24,412 nucleotides of DNA from PFL42 sp964492235 (GTDB lineage Bacteria; Chloroflexota; Anaerolineae; Anaerolineales; E44-bin32), in contig CAZBJQ010000027.1 in the NCBI GenBank assembly GCA_964492235.1, positions 1 through 24,412 on the forward strand. The letters run 5' to 3'. Positions within the stretch are counted from its first letter, which is position 1, and each line of letters starts with the position of its first letter. The notes beneath the pieces are model-generated. The model saw nothing but the letters and a program-made list of their open reading frames with translations, did no database searches and had not been told where the DNA came from. Both the position numbers and the translations under genes were made by a program. Positions 7,827-14,930 of the stretch are shown here, one piece after another.

Positions 7827-8342
7827 CTATTGTGTAGCCCCGGGCTGTGGGCACAGCCCCCCTCCGGGACCGGCGACGACCAGGACTCGATATTCGAGCG
7901 GCTCCGATCTCCCAAAGGCCTCGTTCAGAACAACAGTGATTTCGAGGGGCACCTCCGTGTCCTCAGGGACCGGCGCGCTGAGCGAATAGAACATCTCCTG
8001 CCGCATCCAGACCCGCCCATCTTCATCTTGTCCGCCGCCCCCTCCGCCTCCCCCTAATGGATCTGCGTCCAGAAGGACTCCGGGGGAACTTGTGCGGATG
8101 GCGATGCTCTTAGCCGGTGGAAACCCGCGTTGCGGAAGAGCACCGGATGGCGGCGAATAACCCCTCACTGCAAATGCTAAACTGAGGCAATTGGACGAGA
8201 TTGCAGCATCCGCAATCTCGAAAATGGCTCCGTCCAAGGTGACCGAGGATGTGGAGCCCACGTGCGTCTCGGCCTGTGGTGTGCAGGCAACGACAACCAT
8301 GACAAGTGCGGTGAGTAACCCGGCTTTGGGTACGGAGAGCAT
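7827..8342 (-). CDS. Hypothetical lipoprotein with polyglycine loop
   Basis: A 171-aa predicted exported lipoprotein: the short signal ends in MVVVAC with the acceptor Cys at 20. The mature part contains VTLDGAIFEIADAAISSNCLSLAF, then a run of eight glycines flanked by acidic residues (DADPLG...QDEDGR), and FYSLSAPVPEDTEVPLEITVVLNEAFG, consistent with a small beta-sandwich domain. AAGGAGCT eight bases before ATG 8342 fixes the start. No family is recognised. The gene stands alone between two copies of the intercassette repeat on the same strand as the other array genes, so it is probably an accessory cassette gene. Confidence 0.7.
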   Translation of the reverse strand: MLSVPKAGLLTALVMVVVACTPQAETHVGSTSSVTLDGAIFEIADAAISSNCLSLAFAVRGYSPPSGALPQRGFPPAKSIAIRTSSPGVLLDADPLGGGGGGGGQDEDGRVWMRQEMFYSLSAPVPEDTEVPLEITVVLNEAFGRSEPLEYRVLVVAGPGGGLCPQPGATQ

Positions 8343-8395
8343 GCGTAGTAGCTCCTTGGGGAAGAAACCATGCGGGACAAGACACAGGCAGGGAT

Positions 8396-8679
8396 GCCCA
8401 ACGGCCTCGAGCTTCGCGCAGCACCCTGGAAGTGAACCCGCTCGGCGGCTCAGACTTGGCTACTTCATTCTAAAGGAGGAAGTCGAGCCAGGCACGATTG
8501 CGTTTTCGCCCGCCGGCCGAGTCGGTCGCGAAGCATCGTGCAATCGCTCCCCTGGCCTCCCGACACCAGCACCGCAGGCCGTCTCGCCCCGGCGGGCGAA
8601 CGGGGGGTGAGGTGAGGACCAGGTGCGGCCTGCCTGCCCCGGAACGGCAGGCCGGGGGGCAGGCAGCGAGTTGATGGGC
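8396..8679 (-). repeat. Intercassette repeat (copy B)
   Basis: In minus orientation this starts 15 bases after the ICMT-like stop as GCCCATCAACTCGCTGCC, includes a perfect 11-bp hairpin (arms 8630-8640 and 8656-8666, CTGCCTGCCCC), and ends as CTCGAGGCCGTTGGGC. The lipoprotein gene begins 53 bases later. Both ends and several internal blocks match the copy at 9451-9747. The middle (8460-8520) differs. About 284 bases is longer than most known attC sites. Confidence 0.78.
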
Positions 8680-8694
8680 AGCAGGCAGACCCAT

Positions 8695-9420
8695 TCACCA
8701 GATGCCGGGCACCAGGCGGTATCTCACTTCCTTTGCGAATTCGCTGTACCCCGCCAGCTCCGCCCGCAAGGTGCGGTCCTCCAGTGATGTGCGAATGATC
8801 ATGAAGGCAGCAGCGGCCATTCCCGGGAGCAATGCCCACCACGAACCAAGGAGCAGAGGCGCACCTGCGGATTGGAGCAGTGTTCCGACATATCCCGGGT
8901 GCCTCACAAAACGGTATGGGCCTTCACGGCATACGGTCTGTCCTCGCTCCTCTTGGATTCGGACAACCGTCGAGAAGAAGGCGTTCGTGATCATCGCCCA
9001 GCCGAAAACTGCTAGCCCGGCGGCGAAGACGATGCCGCCAGTAATGTGGATACCTGCCCCCATCCCGCCGGACAGTCCGAATCTGACATCCAGGCCTGCG
9101 ACCAGGGGTATCAGCAAAAACTGGGCCAAGCTCCACAGAGCGGAGACAAGCTTGTCCCAATTCTTCATCTCTTTCGGCCGTCCGCGCTCAGCGATCGTCT
9201 CGGCACTGGTGCGGAGCATGAATATGCTGTTGGTTGCCACGCTGGCGACGTAGATACCGAGGAACACCCATGCCCAAAGCCAGTCTACACGGCCGGCAGC
9301 CAGAAAGAGAATAGCTGCTTGTAAGGCAAAGACGACCACTATCTGTGAAGCCCGTGCCAGGATGCCTGGTGCGAGGCTTGGCGGTGTCTTGTCTTGAGGA
9401 CTCTTTGGTTGTGTGGTCAT
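8695..9420 (-). CDS. ICMT/PEMT-like membrane methyltransferase family protein
   Basis: A 241-aa integral membrane protein of the isoprenylcysteine carboxyl methyltransferase/phospholipid methyltransferase-like family. The diagnostic SAM-binding block GPYRFVRHPGYVGTLL is at 167-182, followed by the C-terminal SLEDRTLRAELAGYSEFAKEVRYRLVPGIW. Five or so hydrophobic helices are visible. Bacterial members methylate small or lipid-linked acceptors that are mostly unknown; no prenylated protein substrate is implied. ATG 9420 is chosen: it is preceded by GGGGGG and starts the expected MTTQ..., whereas the longer frame to 9552 reads into the repeat. It is a single gene between two intercassette repeats. 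Confidence 0.82.
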   Translation of the reverse strand: MTTQPKSPQDKTPPSLAPGILARASQIVVVFALQAAILFLAAGRVDWLWAWVFLGIYVASVATNSIFMLRTSAETIAERGRPKEMKNWDKLVSALWSLAQFLLIPLVAGLDVRFGLSGGMGAGIHITGGIVFAAGLAVFGWAMITNAFFSTVVRIQEERGQTVCREGPYRFVRHPGYVGTLLQSAGAPLLLGSWWALLPGMAAAAFMIIRTSLEDRTLRAELAGYSEFAKEVRYRLVPGIW

Positions 9421-9450
9421 GAGACCCCCCGGTTCGATAGTTAGAATGCA

Positions 9451-9747
9451 CCCCAACGGCCTCGAGCTCCGCGAAGCGCCCTGGAAGGGAAGTTTCCCGG
9501 CGGAAGCGGGCAACGCCTCCAGGACTCTAGGCCATGACGACGGGCAAGACAAGTCTCCCTGCAGGCCCGGCCCGCCGGATCAATCGCGAAGCACCCTGCA
9601 AAGGGCTTCCCTGGCCTCCCGACACCTGCGCCGCACCGCAGGCCGTCTCGCGCCCCGGCGGGCGAACGGGGTGCGCTGAGGACATCGGGACGATGTGCTG
9701 CCTGCCCCGGAACGGTGGGCCGGGGGGCAGGCAGAGAGTTGTTGGGC
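9451..9747 (-). repeat. Intercassette repeat (copy A)
   Basis: In minus orientation it begins 11 bases after the DUF3800 stop as GCCCAACAACTCTCTGCC and ends as CTCGAGGCCGTTGGGG, 30 bases before the ICMT-like start. The two ends are mutually inverted over GCCCAAC/GTTGGG(G). Near the gene-proximal end is a perfect 11-bp hairpin (arms 9698-9708 and 9724-9734). A second GCGAAGCACCCTG element lies inside (about 9586-9598), repeating the distal one, so the copy may be composite. Confidence 0.8.
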
Positions 9748-9758
9748 GCCGATGCAGG

Positions 9759-10665
9759 TCATGGCGGCTGATCGAACGTGAAAGGGAAGATCGAGAACCG
9801 ATGGTGATAGGAGGGCTTGGCGAGGTCGATGTCGCCGTACCCGACAATCGTCCTCAGGGATGAGTAGAAGTAGGTCGCAAGGGACGCCTTCGGGGAGGAC
9901 TCATTCATGTATCCTGGGCCGGTTTCGAACAGGGGGATCTGGCCTGCGGGCAGTGGAGGAGGAATCCGATTCTCAAGAGCATACCTGACGCAGCCGGCGC
10001 ATAGGTCGGCGAGCTGGATGAGGGGTTGGGCCTTCGAATTCTCAAGGTCCTCAATGTCGATTGAGTTCTCCAAGAACTTCCTGAATTGTGTGCCGAGCGG
10101 AAGCTGGAACCTCGGTGCCGCTTGCCGAGAGAGTCGCTTGTTCAGGAAGTCCCTAAGGTCGGCAATGTCATATGAGACGCCTTCCGCACCCATGTCTCTC
10201 TCGTCTACGAAGATCCTTGTGGGCTTGTGGCCGGTCTGGGTCTTGATGAAGCAATGGTAGAGGAACTGGAAGTAGAGCATGAAGAAGAATGCGTGCTTTC
10301 CCCCCTGGTGTGATGCAGTGAACTGAGGCTCGACGGAAGCGTACTGATTCGCGGAAAGGAAGAGATAGCCGAAAGACAGCTGTTTGGCCCGCAGACGCTT
10401 GAAGAATACATCCAAGTACCCTTCGTAGCGGTTCTTGAGGCCGGACTTTGCGGCGGACTTGGCCTCCTCACCCGCGTTGACCCATTTCACCTCCATGGGG
10501 CCAGTCTCGCCCCACAAACCTCGGTCGCGCTTGTACTCGTTCAGCTCATCGACGACCGAGGCCTCGAGGGGGTCCTGAAGCAACAGCCCATAGAAGACAT
10601 AGCACGGGAAGGGGACGGACTGGGTGTGACCTGTCCAGCTTTCATCGCAAGTAGATGGTGTACAT
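9759..10665 (-). CDS. DUF3800 protein with a one-base frameshift near its start
   Basis: About 301 aa if read through a frameshift. DUF3800 proteins have an RNase H-like fold and normally begin M-x-x-I-Y-x-DES. Here ATG 10665 gives M-Y-T-I-Y-L, then one extra base (plus-strand G at 10647) shifts the frame, which resumes as DESWTG. Downstream conserved acidic sites are visible: IFVDERD in the middle and the family signature QLADLCAGCVRYALEN near the C-terminus. Without the extra base the product would be complete. So either the gene is newly inactivated, the base is a sequencing error, or a GTG/TTG start inside the shifted frame makes a protein lacking the first strand. DUF3800 proteins are common on mobile and defence-associated DNA; activity is unproven. 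The gene lies alone between repeats. Confidence 0.75.
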
Positions 10666-10697
10666 GCGCGGCGGCAACTCGGGAGGCGCTGGTGGGC

Positions 10698-10749
10698 GCC
10701 CAACCGCCTCGAGCTTCGCGAAGCACCCCGATGGGAAGCCGCTCGATGG
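10698..10749 (-). repeat. Intercassette repeat, distal end only (copy D)
   Basis: In minus orientation this reads GGTGCTTCGCGAAGCTCGAG and then GCGGTTGGGC, matching the distal end of copies A and B. It includes the 12-bp palindrome GCTTCGCGAAGC. GTTGGGC ends 32 bases before the DUF3800 start. The proximal GCCCAAC end is not seen between it and the rubrerythrin-like gene 28 bases away, so the site is short or truncated. Confidence 0.72.
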
Positions 10750-10776
10750 TCCTATCCGGCCCCCGAGTAACCGCTA

Positions 10777-11232
10777 TCACCCCAGCCTAGAGGCAAGCCA
10801 TGCCCGGTGCAGCCTCTCGGAAAGCCCCTCGTACATCTTCGCATGCCGCTTCTCTGCCAGCGCTACCATGTCGAATAGCGCTCCCTGATGCTCGTTCCCG
10901 GCTTCGCGGGCCGACTGCGCCGCACGCACGTACCCCTCGACATCCGCCTGCTCGGCTGCACGGCATGCCTCAAGCTCCCGTAGCAGGTCGTCCATGGGTT
11001 CCAGGCCCTTCAGCCACATGCGAGCGTGCCGCGTTTCTTCGCTTGCTGTCTCGCGCAGCCGTTGCGCTGCCTCCCTAAGAATCTCCACAATCTCAGGCGT
11101 GGGTGAAAGACCTGCCTGCTCCTCGAACCTGTCCGCCAGAATCATGTATCGCTGGTAAGCTTGCCTCTCTGCGGTAAAGGAGTTCTTGAGAGATTCGGTC
11201 ACCCCTTCTGACGTGTGGTGCCCTCCCTTCAT
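10777..11232 (-). CDS. Rubrerythrin-like ferritin-fold diiron protein
   Basis: A 151-aa four-helix-bundle protein. Candidate diiron ligands fall in the expected order: E22 (TAERQAYQRY), E66 with H69 (ASEETRHARMW), E99 (ADVEGYVRAA) and E127 with H130 (LAEKRHAKMYEGL). The paired E-x-x-H motifs are those of rubrerythrin. The C-terminal rubredoxin domain of full-length rubrerythrin is absent. Likely role: peroxide reduction or iron handling in the cytoplasm. ATG 11232 follows a GGAGA site and gives the natural start; the frame extending to 11295 is not needed. It is the first gene of the same-strand cassette-like series. Confidence 0.85.
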   Translation of the reverse strand: MKGGHHTSEGVTESLKNSFTAERQAYQRYMILADRFEEQAGLSPTPEIVEILREAAQRLRETASEETRHARMWLKGLEPMDDLLRELEACRAAEQADVEGYVRAAQSAREAGNEHQGALFDMVALAEKRHAKMYEGLSERLHRAWLASRLG

Positions 11233-11266
11233 ATGGATCTCCGTGCCCTGTCGCGGTCGGCGGCTT

Positions 11267-11335
11267 GTTAGGCAGCGTTCCCTCGGGCGGCCCAACTAGT
11301 GATTCTATGGCTCCCCCCAGGGAGGTTTGCCTCCC
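11267..11335 (-). repeat. Possible cassette boundary with GTTGGGC, GCCTAAC and a hairpin
   Basis: In minus orientation the order is: a perfect hairpin (11320-11325 with 11330-11335, loop TTTG), GTTGGGC (11296-11290), 16 bases, then GCCTAACAAGCCGCCG (from 11273), and the rubrerythrin-like ATG 34 bases later. GCCTAAC and GTTGGGC both fit the integron core-site consensus (RYYYAAC and GTTRRRY), but their order does not form one complete site, so a remnant is the most I can claim. Confidence 0.4.
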
Positions 11336-11527
11336 GGTTCACAATTGCGGCCCGCTGCGCTCTCCCAGGACGACTGGACGGCTGAGTTACGCGGCTACGA
11401 ATTCAGCCGACCCGGTGGAAGTGGTCCGGCGTCGTTCGAACTCGAAGGCAAACGCAACCTGTCGGATTGCGTCCGCGGTTCCAGGAGAAGGCTTTCACGT
11501 TCGTCCGGGGGACATCGCCCGGCAACA

Positions 11528-12991
11528 TCACTCTACCTTCCACACGTGTACCACCGGCTTGGCTCCGTCGGCGAACCACTCGAGCACGTACAGCAGTCCA
11601 TCCGCCCGGTCGTACCCCACCTCGCCGATCTGATAGCGGCGCTGAGGAGCCTCGCCGATCATTGCGGTCTCGACGCCGGCCGGATTGTGCAGCAAGACGT
11701 CGTCGAGGCTAATCGAGGCATAAGGCTGCGGCTCCCAGGGCTCCATCTCGCCAGCGGCGACCCGCGCCAGGTCGGCCGGGTCATACAAGATGAACTGCCC
11801 CTCGAAAGCGCTGCTCCACCAGCCGCGGAAATCCGAATGCCCCGGGCAGGGCGCCAGGTCGGTCTCGGGGCACGGCCTCCCATCGGCGAGACGGCAGACC
11901 TCGAACTGGCCGATGAAGTCGGGATCGACGCAGACGGTGTCCGGCCCGTCCGGATGAGGGTAGCCGTACCAATACTTCGCACCGACGGCCTTCGTCCCGG
12001 CGAACAGTACCGCCGACCGGCCGTCGGCGGTCGTCAACCAGGCGGCACCCTCCCACTCGTCCGGGTGCTGATAGCCGTCCAGCGCCTGATGGATATCCGG
12101 CGTGACCTCGGACGAGGCGTATAGCAGGAGCAGTTGAGTCTCCAGGTGGGTGCCGGGCGCGGGCGGCATACCCCCGCTCTCCCACGGCCGGTAGGCGATG
12201 AGCGAAGGTCCCATACCGGACCAGCCGCCATCTCGAAAGCGCCCGGTCGCGATCGGCATCTCGCCCACCAGCGCCGACCACTCGGGTGGGATCTCGAGCA
12301 GGTAGCCGTTAACGCTGTACAGCGAGTAATCCCCAACGAACCACTCGCCTTGCAGGTCGGGCACAGACAGATTCGGATCGAACCAGGCATGCGACGCCTG
12401 GGAGGAGTCATTCTGGAAGTGCGCGCCCCAGGCCAGCTGGACCTTGGGGCCGGTCTGGGGTGCGTCAAGGTAGAGCATGGCCATGCGCGGCAGCTCGTCG
12501 AGCCCGGTGAAAGCGCCGCGTGCAATGTCGGTGAATGGTTGGAGGAAGCTGGCCTGTGGGAGGGCGGCGAGGTCCTGGCTCGCGACTGGCGCCGGGATGC
12601 TCACCTCGGCCACCTGATTCCCGTCTGGCAGCTCACCATAGGGCAGCCGGTCGTGGCCCGAAATGAAGAGCGATCCAGGGAACCCGTCGCCGCTCCCGGA
12701 GGCGTCGCCATCGGGATGGAAGGTCATGGCTGCGCCACCGTACTCGAAGGTGCGCGGTCTGCCTTCGGCATCCGGCAGGCGAAACGCACCCAGATAGTGG
12801 AAATCCTCCGGCCCCAACCGATCACCGGAGACAGGCAGCAGCGGCCGGGTGGCGGCGGCGCTGCCAGCCGGGGACGGACCGTCTTCTGTATGGATCTCCG
12901 CCGATTCAGGCACAGCCGGGCTCGGCATCCGGCCGCAGACAAGGATCGTCAGGCTGGCGAGAGCCAGAGCGATCACGAGATTCCGTCTCAT
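11528..12991 (-). CDS. Large secreted protein of unknown function
   Basis: A 487-aa exported protein. ATG 12991 follows an AAGGAGG ribosome site six bases upstream and opens a signal peptide (MRRN, then a hydrophobic core to about residue 20; the Cys at 19 is not in a good lipobox). The mature region has FHYLGAFRLPDAEG, FEYGGAAMTFHPDGD, SLFISGHDR and several further Gly/Trp/Asp-rich blocks (YSLYSVNGYLLEIP, GYDRADGLLYVLEWF at the end), suggesting a repeated beta-propeller-like fold. The three Cys in DTVCVDP, FEVCRLAD and LAPCPGHSD with PCPE may form disulfides. No enzyme family is recognised. The long plus-strand frames over it have low-complexity Arg/Gly composition and are shadows. Confidence 0.78.
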   Translation of the reverse strand: MRRNLVIALALASLTILVCGRMPSPAVPESAEIHTEDGPSPAGSAAATRPLLPVSGDRLGPEDFHYLGAFRLPDAEGRPRTFEYGGAAMTFHPDGDASGSGDGFPGSLFISGHDRLPYGELPDGNQVAEVSIPAPVASQDLAALPQASFLQPFTDIARGAFTGLDELPRMAMLYLDAPQTGPKVQLAWGAHFQNDSSQASHAWFDPNLSVPDLQGEWFVGDYSLYSVNGYLLEIPPEWSALVGEMPIATGRFRDGGWSGMGPSLIAYRPWESGGMPPAPGTHLETQLLLLYASSEVTPDIHQALDGYQHPDEWEGAAWLTTADGRSAVLFAGTKAVGAKYWYGYPHPDGPDTVCVDPDFIGQFEVCRLADGRPCPETDLAPCPGHSDFRGWWSSAFEGQFILYDPADLARVAAGEMEPWEPQPYASISLDDVLLHNPAGVETAMIGEAPQRRYQIGEVGYDRADGLLYVLEWFADGAKPVVHVWKVE

Positions 12992-13161
12992 GCCGGCCTC
13001 CTTGGCAGACACATCGGGGGAATCTGCTCTCGAGGCGCACACGCCAGGCGGGTGAGCCACATGCGCAGCCTCCCATACCTCCCTGGATCAACCTTGCGGG
13101 AAGAACACCTCAGCAGGATTCCAGAACGGCATTTGAGCCCCCGGGAACGGACAGTCGGGGA

Positions 13162-13512
13162 CTAGTGCAGGTCCCTTCGGATATCCTCAACCGAGTCTTC
13201 GTACCGGCCGACGAGAAACCCAAGGAAGGCCGCGAAGGGAAACAACACCGCACCCAGGCACAGACCCAAGGTGGAAGGCAGCAAGAACGAGATGATCACG
13301 AACAGGAGCAGGCCGATCAGCCCGCCCAACAGGCCGTAGCGGAGCTTGTGCGAAAGGTCGCGCCACATCAGTCCGAAGGAGAAGGATTGGCTCATGCGCC
13401 GCCGCTTGGCGGACACCTCATGGTCCAGTTGCTGCTGCTTCTTGAGCGGGTCTCGTGCCTGCAGCTGCTGGTCTCGTATCCGGCGGTAACGATCGGCGTC
13501 GTGGTCCGGCAT
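13162..13512 (-). CDS. Small two-helix membrane protein
   Basis: A 116-aa protein with a charged N-terminal half (MPDHDADRYRRIRDQQLQ, Lys/Gln-rich, probably helical) and two transmembrane helices: GLLGGLIGLLLFVIISFLLP and LGAVLFPFAAFLGFLVGRY. It has a short acidic/basic tail. ATG 13512 is chosen over the upstream extension because the upstream sequence is Arg/Pro-rich and unlike protein, and GGGGGA precedes the ATG by nine bases. No function is known; the arrangement resembles small envelope proteins with a cytoplasmic coiled segment. Confidence 0.7.
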   Translation of the reverse strand: MPDHDADRYRRIRDQQLQARDPLKKQQQLDHEVSAKRRRMSQSFSFGLMWRDLSHKLRYGLLGGLIGLLLFVIISFLLPSTLGLCLGAVLFPFAAFLGFLVGRYEDSVEDIRRDLH

Positions 13513-13850
13513 TTCCGCGATTCCCCCGACGGCCCGAGGTTTGCCTAAAGAGCCTCCACGCACCCGTGCCCCGTCCCACTCTACGGCAACTCGCCTCGCG
13601 GGGCAAGCCGGTGTGCGTGTTGTAGGGATCGGAGACAGGTCGCCACGCCCTCGCCTCCTCCCCGCCGAGTGACGCACCACCGCCCGTCCCTGCGTGCACC
13701 GCGAGGGCGAGGGATTTCATGAGGCATGGAGGAAACCGGGATCGCCAGTGGGGGGAAGTTGCGGCAACATGTGGCTGTGTCATGAGCGGCTGGACCCATC
13801 CGCCGGGCGCGGCGGTTGGTCACCCGCCTCCGCCTTCCGCACCTTCGGGA
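13513..13850. other. Intergenic stretch, nothing recognised
   Basis: About 340 bases separate the two-helix protein from the small charged protein gene. Overlapping minus-strand frames exist but are Arg/Pro/Gly-rich without a ribosome site. I see no RNA gene, repeat copy or promoter match that I would defend. Confidence 0.5.
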
Positions 13851-14063
13851 TCACTTCCAGGCCAACCCGGCATCCTTCCAGGCCGGGACGGCATTGCCTT
13901 TCATCTTTTCCCCCAGGATGACCAGCGCCTCGCCCAGCCGCCACTTCCATGCGCCCCTGGGGGCCCGTCGCTCCGCCCTAGCCAGTTTCTCTAGCCGGGC
14001 AGCCTGTGCCAGGCGCAGGTCGCGCTCCACACGGATGAGGTACTCCAACTCGAACCCGTACAT
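13851..14063 (-). CDS. Small charged protein, divergent partner of the CGNR regulator
   Basis: A 70-aa hypothetical protein beginning MYGFELEYLIRVERDLRLAQ, followed by a helix-rich, highly charged segment (ARLEKLARAERRAPRG) and WRLGEALVILGEKM. It looks like one long amphipathic helix plus a short C-terminal helix. AGGAAGG lies about ten bases before ATG 14063. A strong minus-strand promoter (14163-14191) points at it with a leader of about 90 bases, sharing a control region with the CGNR gene. No function is recognised; co-regulation with the regulator is inferred from the promoter arrangement. Confidence 0.65.
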   Translation of the reverse strand: MYGFELEYLIRVERDLRLAQAARLEKLARAERRAPRGAWKWRLGEALVILGEKMKGNAVPAWKDAGLAWK

Positions 14064-14118
14064 GTTGCCCGTCCCTTCCTCCTCTGGCGTCTCGCCTGCC
14101 CAACACCAGGGAATCCTC

Positions 14119-14147
14119 TTGACAGTCGGTGTCTAACCTGTTATTAT
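14119..14147 (+). promoter_or_regulatory. Sigma-70 promoter for the CGNR gene
   Basis: TTGACA (14119-14124), a 17-base spacer, and TATTAT (14142-14147): a perfect -35 and a five-of-six -10. The start would be near 14154, about 54 bases before the CGNR ATG. The spacer contains one CTAACC element. Confidence 0.82.
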
Positions 14148-14185
14148 TCTCTTGCCGGTTAGATAATAGCACGCGAAACCTAACC
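14133..14185. promoter_or_regulatory. Three-part operator candidate (CTAACC / GGTTAG / CTAACC)
   Basis: CTAACC lies at 14133-14138, its inverse GGTTAG at 14157-14162, and CTAACC again at 14180-14185. The outer two sit in the spacers of the two opposing promoters and the middle one near both starts. The element starts are 24 and 23 bases apart, slightly more than two helical turns. The CGNR regulator encoded alongside is the obvious candidate to bind, which is inference. Confidence 0.6.
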
Positions 14186-14191
14186 TGTCAA
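14163..14191 (-). promoter_or_regulatory. Opposing sigma-70 promoter for the small charged protein
   Basis: On the minus strand: TTGACA (14191-14186), a 17-base spacer, and TATTAT (14168-14163). The hexamers and the spacing are identical to the plus-strand promoter. The start would be near 14156, a couple of bases from the opposing start, and transcription runs left through the other promoter toward ATG 14063. Confidence 0.8.
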
Positions 14192-14207
14192 GATGGAATA
14201 GCGAGTT

Positions 14208-14837
14208 ATGAGATCCTGGGACGAGAGCGCCCTTAAGCTGGAATCGGGCCGGCTGTGTCTCGAGTTTGCCAACACGGCCAACTGGCACGCCAGCCCCCAA
14301 CCGATCGAGGAATTGACCTCGTACGCCGAACTGATCGCCTGGGGGCAGAAGGCCATGCTCCTGGATGAGGCCGAATCCACAGCACTGTTGCTGGCGGCGG
14401 AGCGCGACCCGGAGGCGGCGCAGTCCACACTGCATGAGGCGATTGCCCTGCGGGAGGCCGTCTATCGGCTGTTCTCCGCCGTCGCATCTGAGAAGCCGCC
14501 CTCGTCCGAGGACATCCAGAGCGTCAATGTAGCCTGGCAGGAAGCCGCCCTGCGGCTGAGCCTCAGGCGCGGCCCGACGCGCTTCCACTGGCTTTGGGAT
14601 GAACAGCTCTCTCTGCGCAGGCCATTGTGGCCGGTCGCCCTCTCCGCCGGGACGCTGCTGACGTCCGATCAGATCGAGCGCGTCGGCGAGTGCGCCGACG
14701 ACCGCGGCTGCGGGTGGCTGTTCTTCGACACCAGCCGCAACCGAAGCCGTCGTTGGTGCGGCATGGAAGGCTGCGGCAATCGGGCGAAGGCCCGCCGGCA
14801 CTATGAGCGGGCGCGCAAAGCGGCCTCACCCGCTTGA
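14208..14837 (+). CDS. CGNR zinc-finger transcriptional regulator (ABATE-type)
   Basis: A 209-aa protein. The N-terminal SGRLCLEFANTANWHAS block is typical of the ABATE stress-sensor-like domain of the family, followed by helical sequence with EAIALREAVYRLF. The C-terminal zinc finger has Cys 162, 168, 184 and 189, with RRWCGMEGCGNRAKARRHYER carrying the family-naming CGNR at 189-192. Members are putative DNA-binding regulators of the cytoplasm. ATG 14208 is the only reasonable start; the ribosome site (GGAA) is weak. The opposed-promoter region upstream with three repeated elements suggests autoregulation together with control of the small protein on the other side. Confidence 0.9.
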   Translation: MRSWDESALKLESGRLCLEFANTANWHASPQPIEELTSYAELIAWGQKAMLLDEAESTALLLAAERDPEAAQSTLHEAIALREAVYRLFSAVASEKPPSSEDIQSVNVAWQEAALRLSLRRGPTRFHWLWDEQLSLRRPLWPVALSAGTLLTSDQIERVGECADDRGCGWLFFDTSRNRSRRWCGMEGCGNRAKARRHYERARKAASPA

Positions 14838-14930
14838 AGTCTCCATGGACTACGCCGGGACAGGCCGAGGAACGCGGACTGCGGGCCGGCGGCCGTAGAG
14901 ATGGGCACCCCCCCCAACCGGATGGGCCGA

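Noticed and set aside
7621..9747. CRISPR array as an explanation for the repeats
   Set aside because: Copies are about 150-300 bases, imperfect and separated by whole genes; there are no short regular repeats or spacers and no cas genes.
8465..9847. Several minus-strand frames sharing similar peptides inside the repeat copies
   Set aside because: The shared peptide similarity comes from the DNA repeat itself; the frames are shifted between copies and lack ribosome sites.
11327..13165. Long plus-strand open frames opposite the secreted protein gene
   Set aside because: They are Arg/Gly/Pro-rich shadows of a well-formed minus-strand gene that has a signal peptide and ribosome site.
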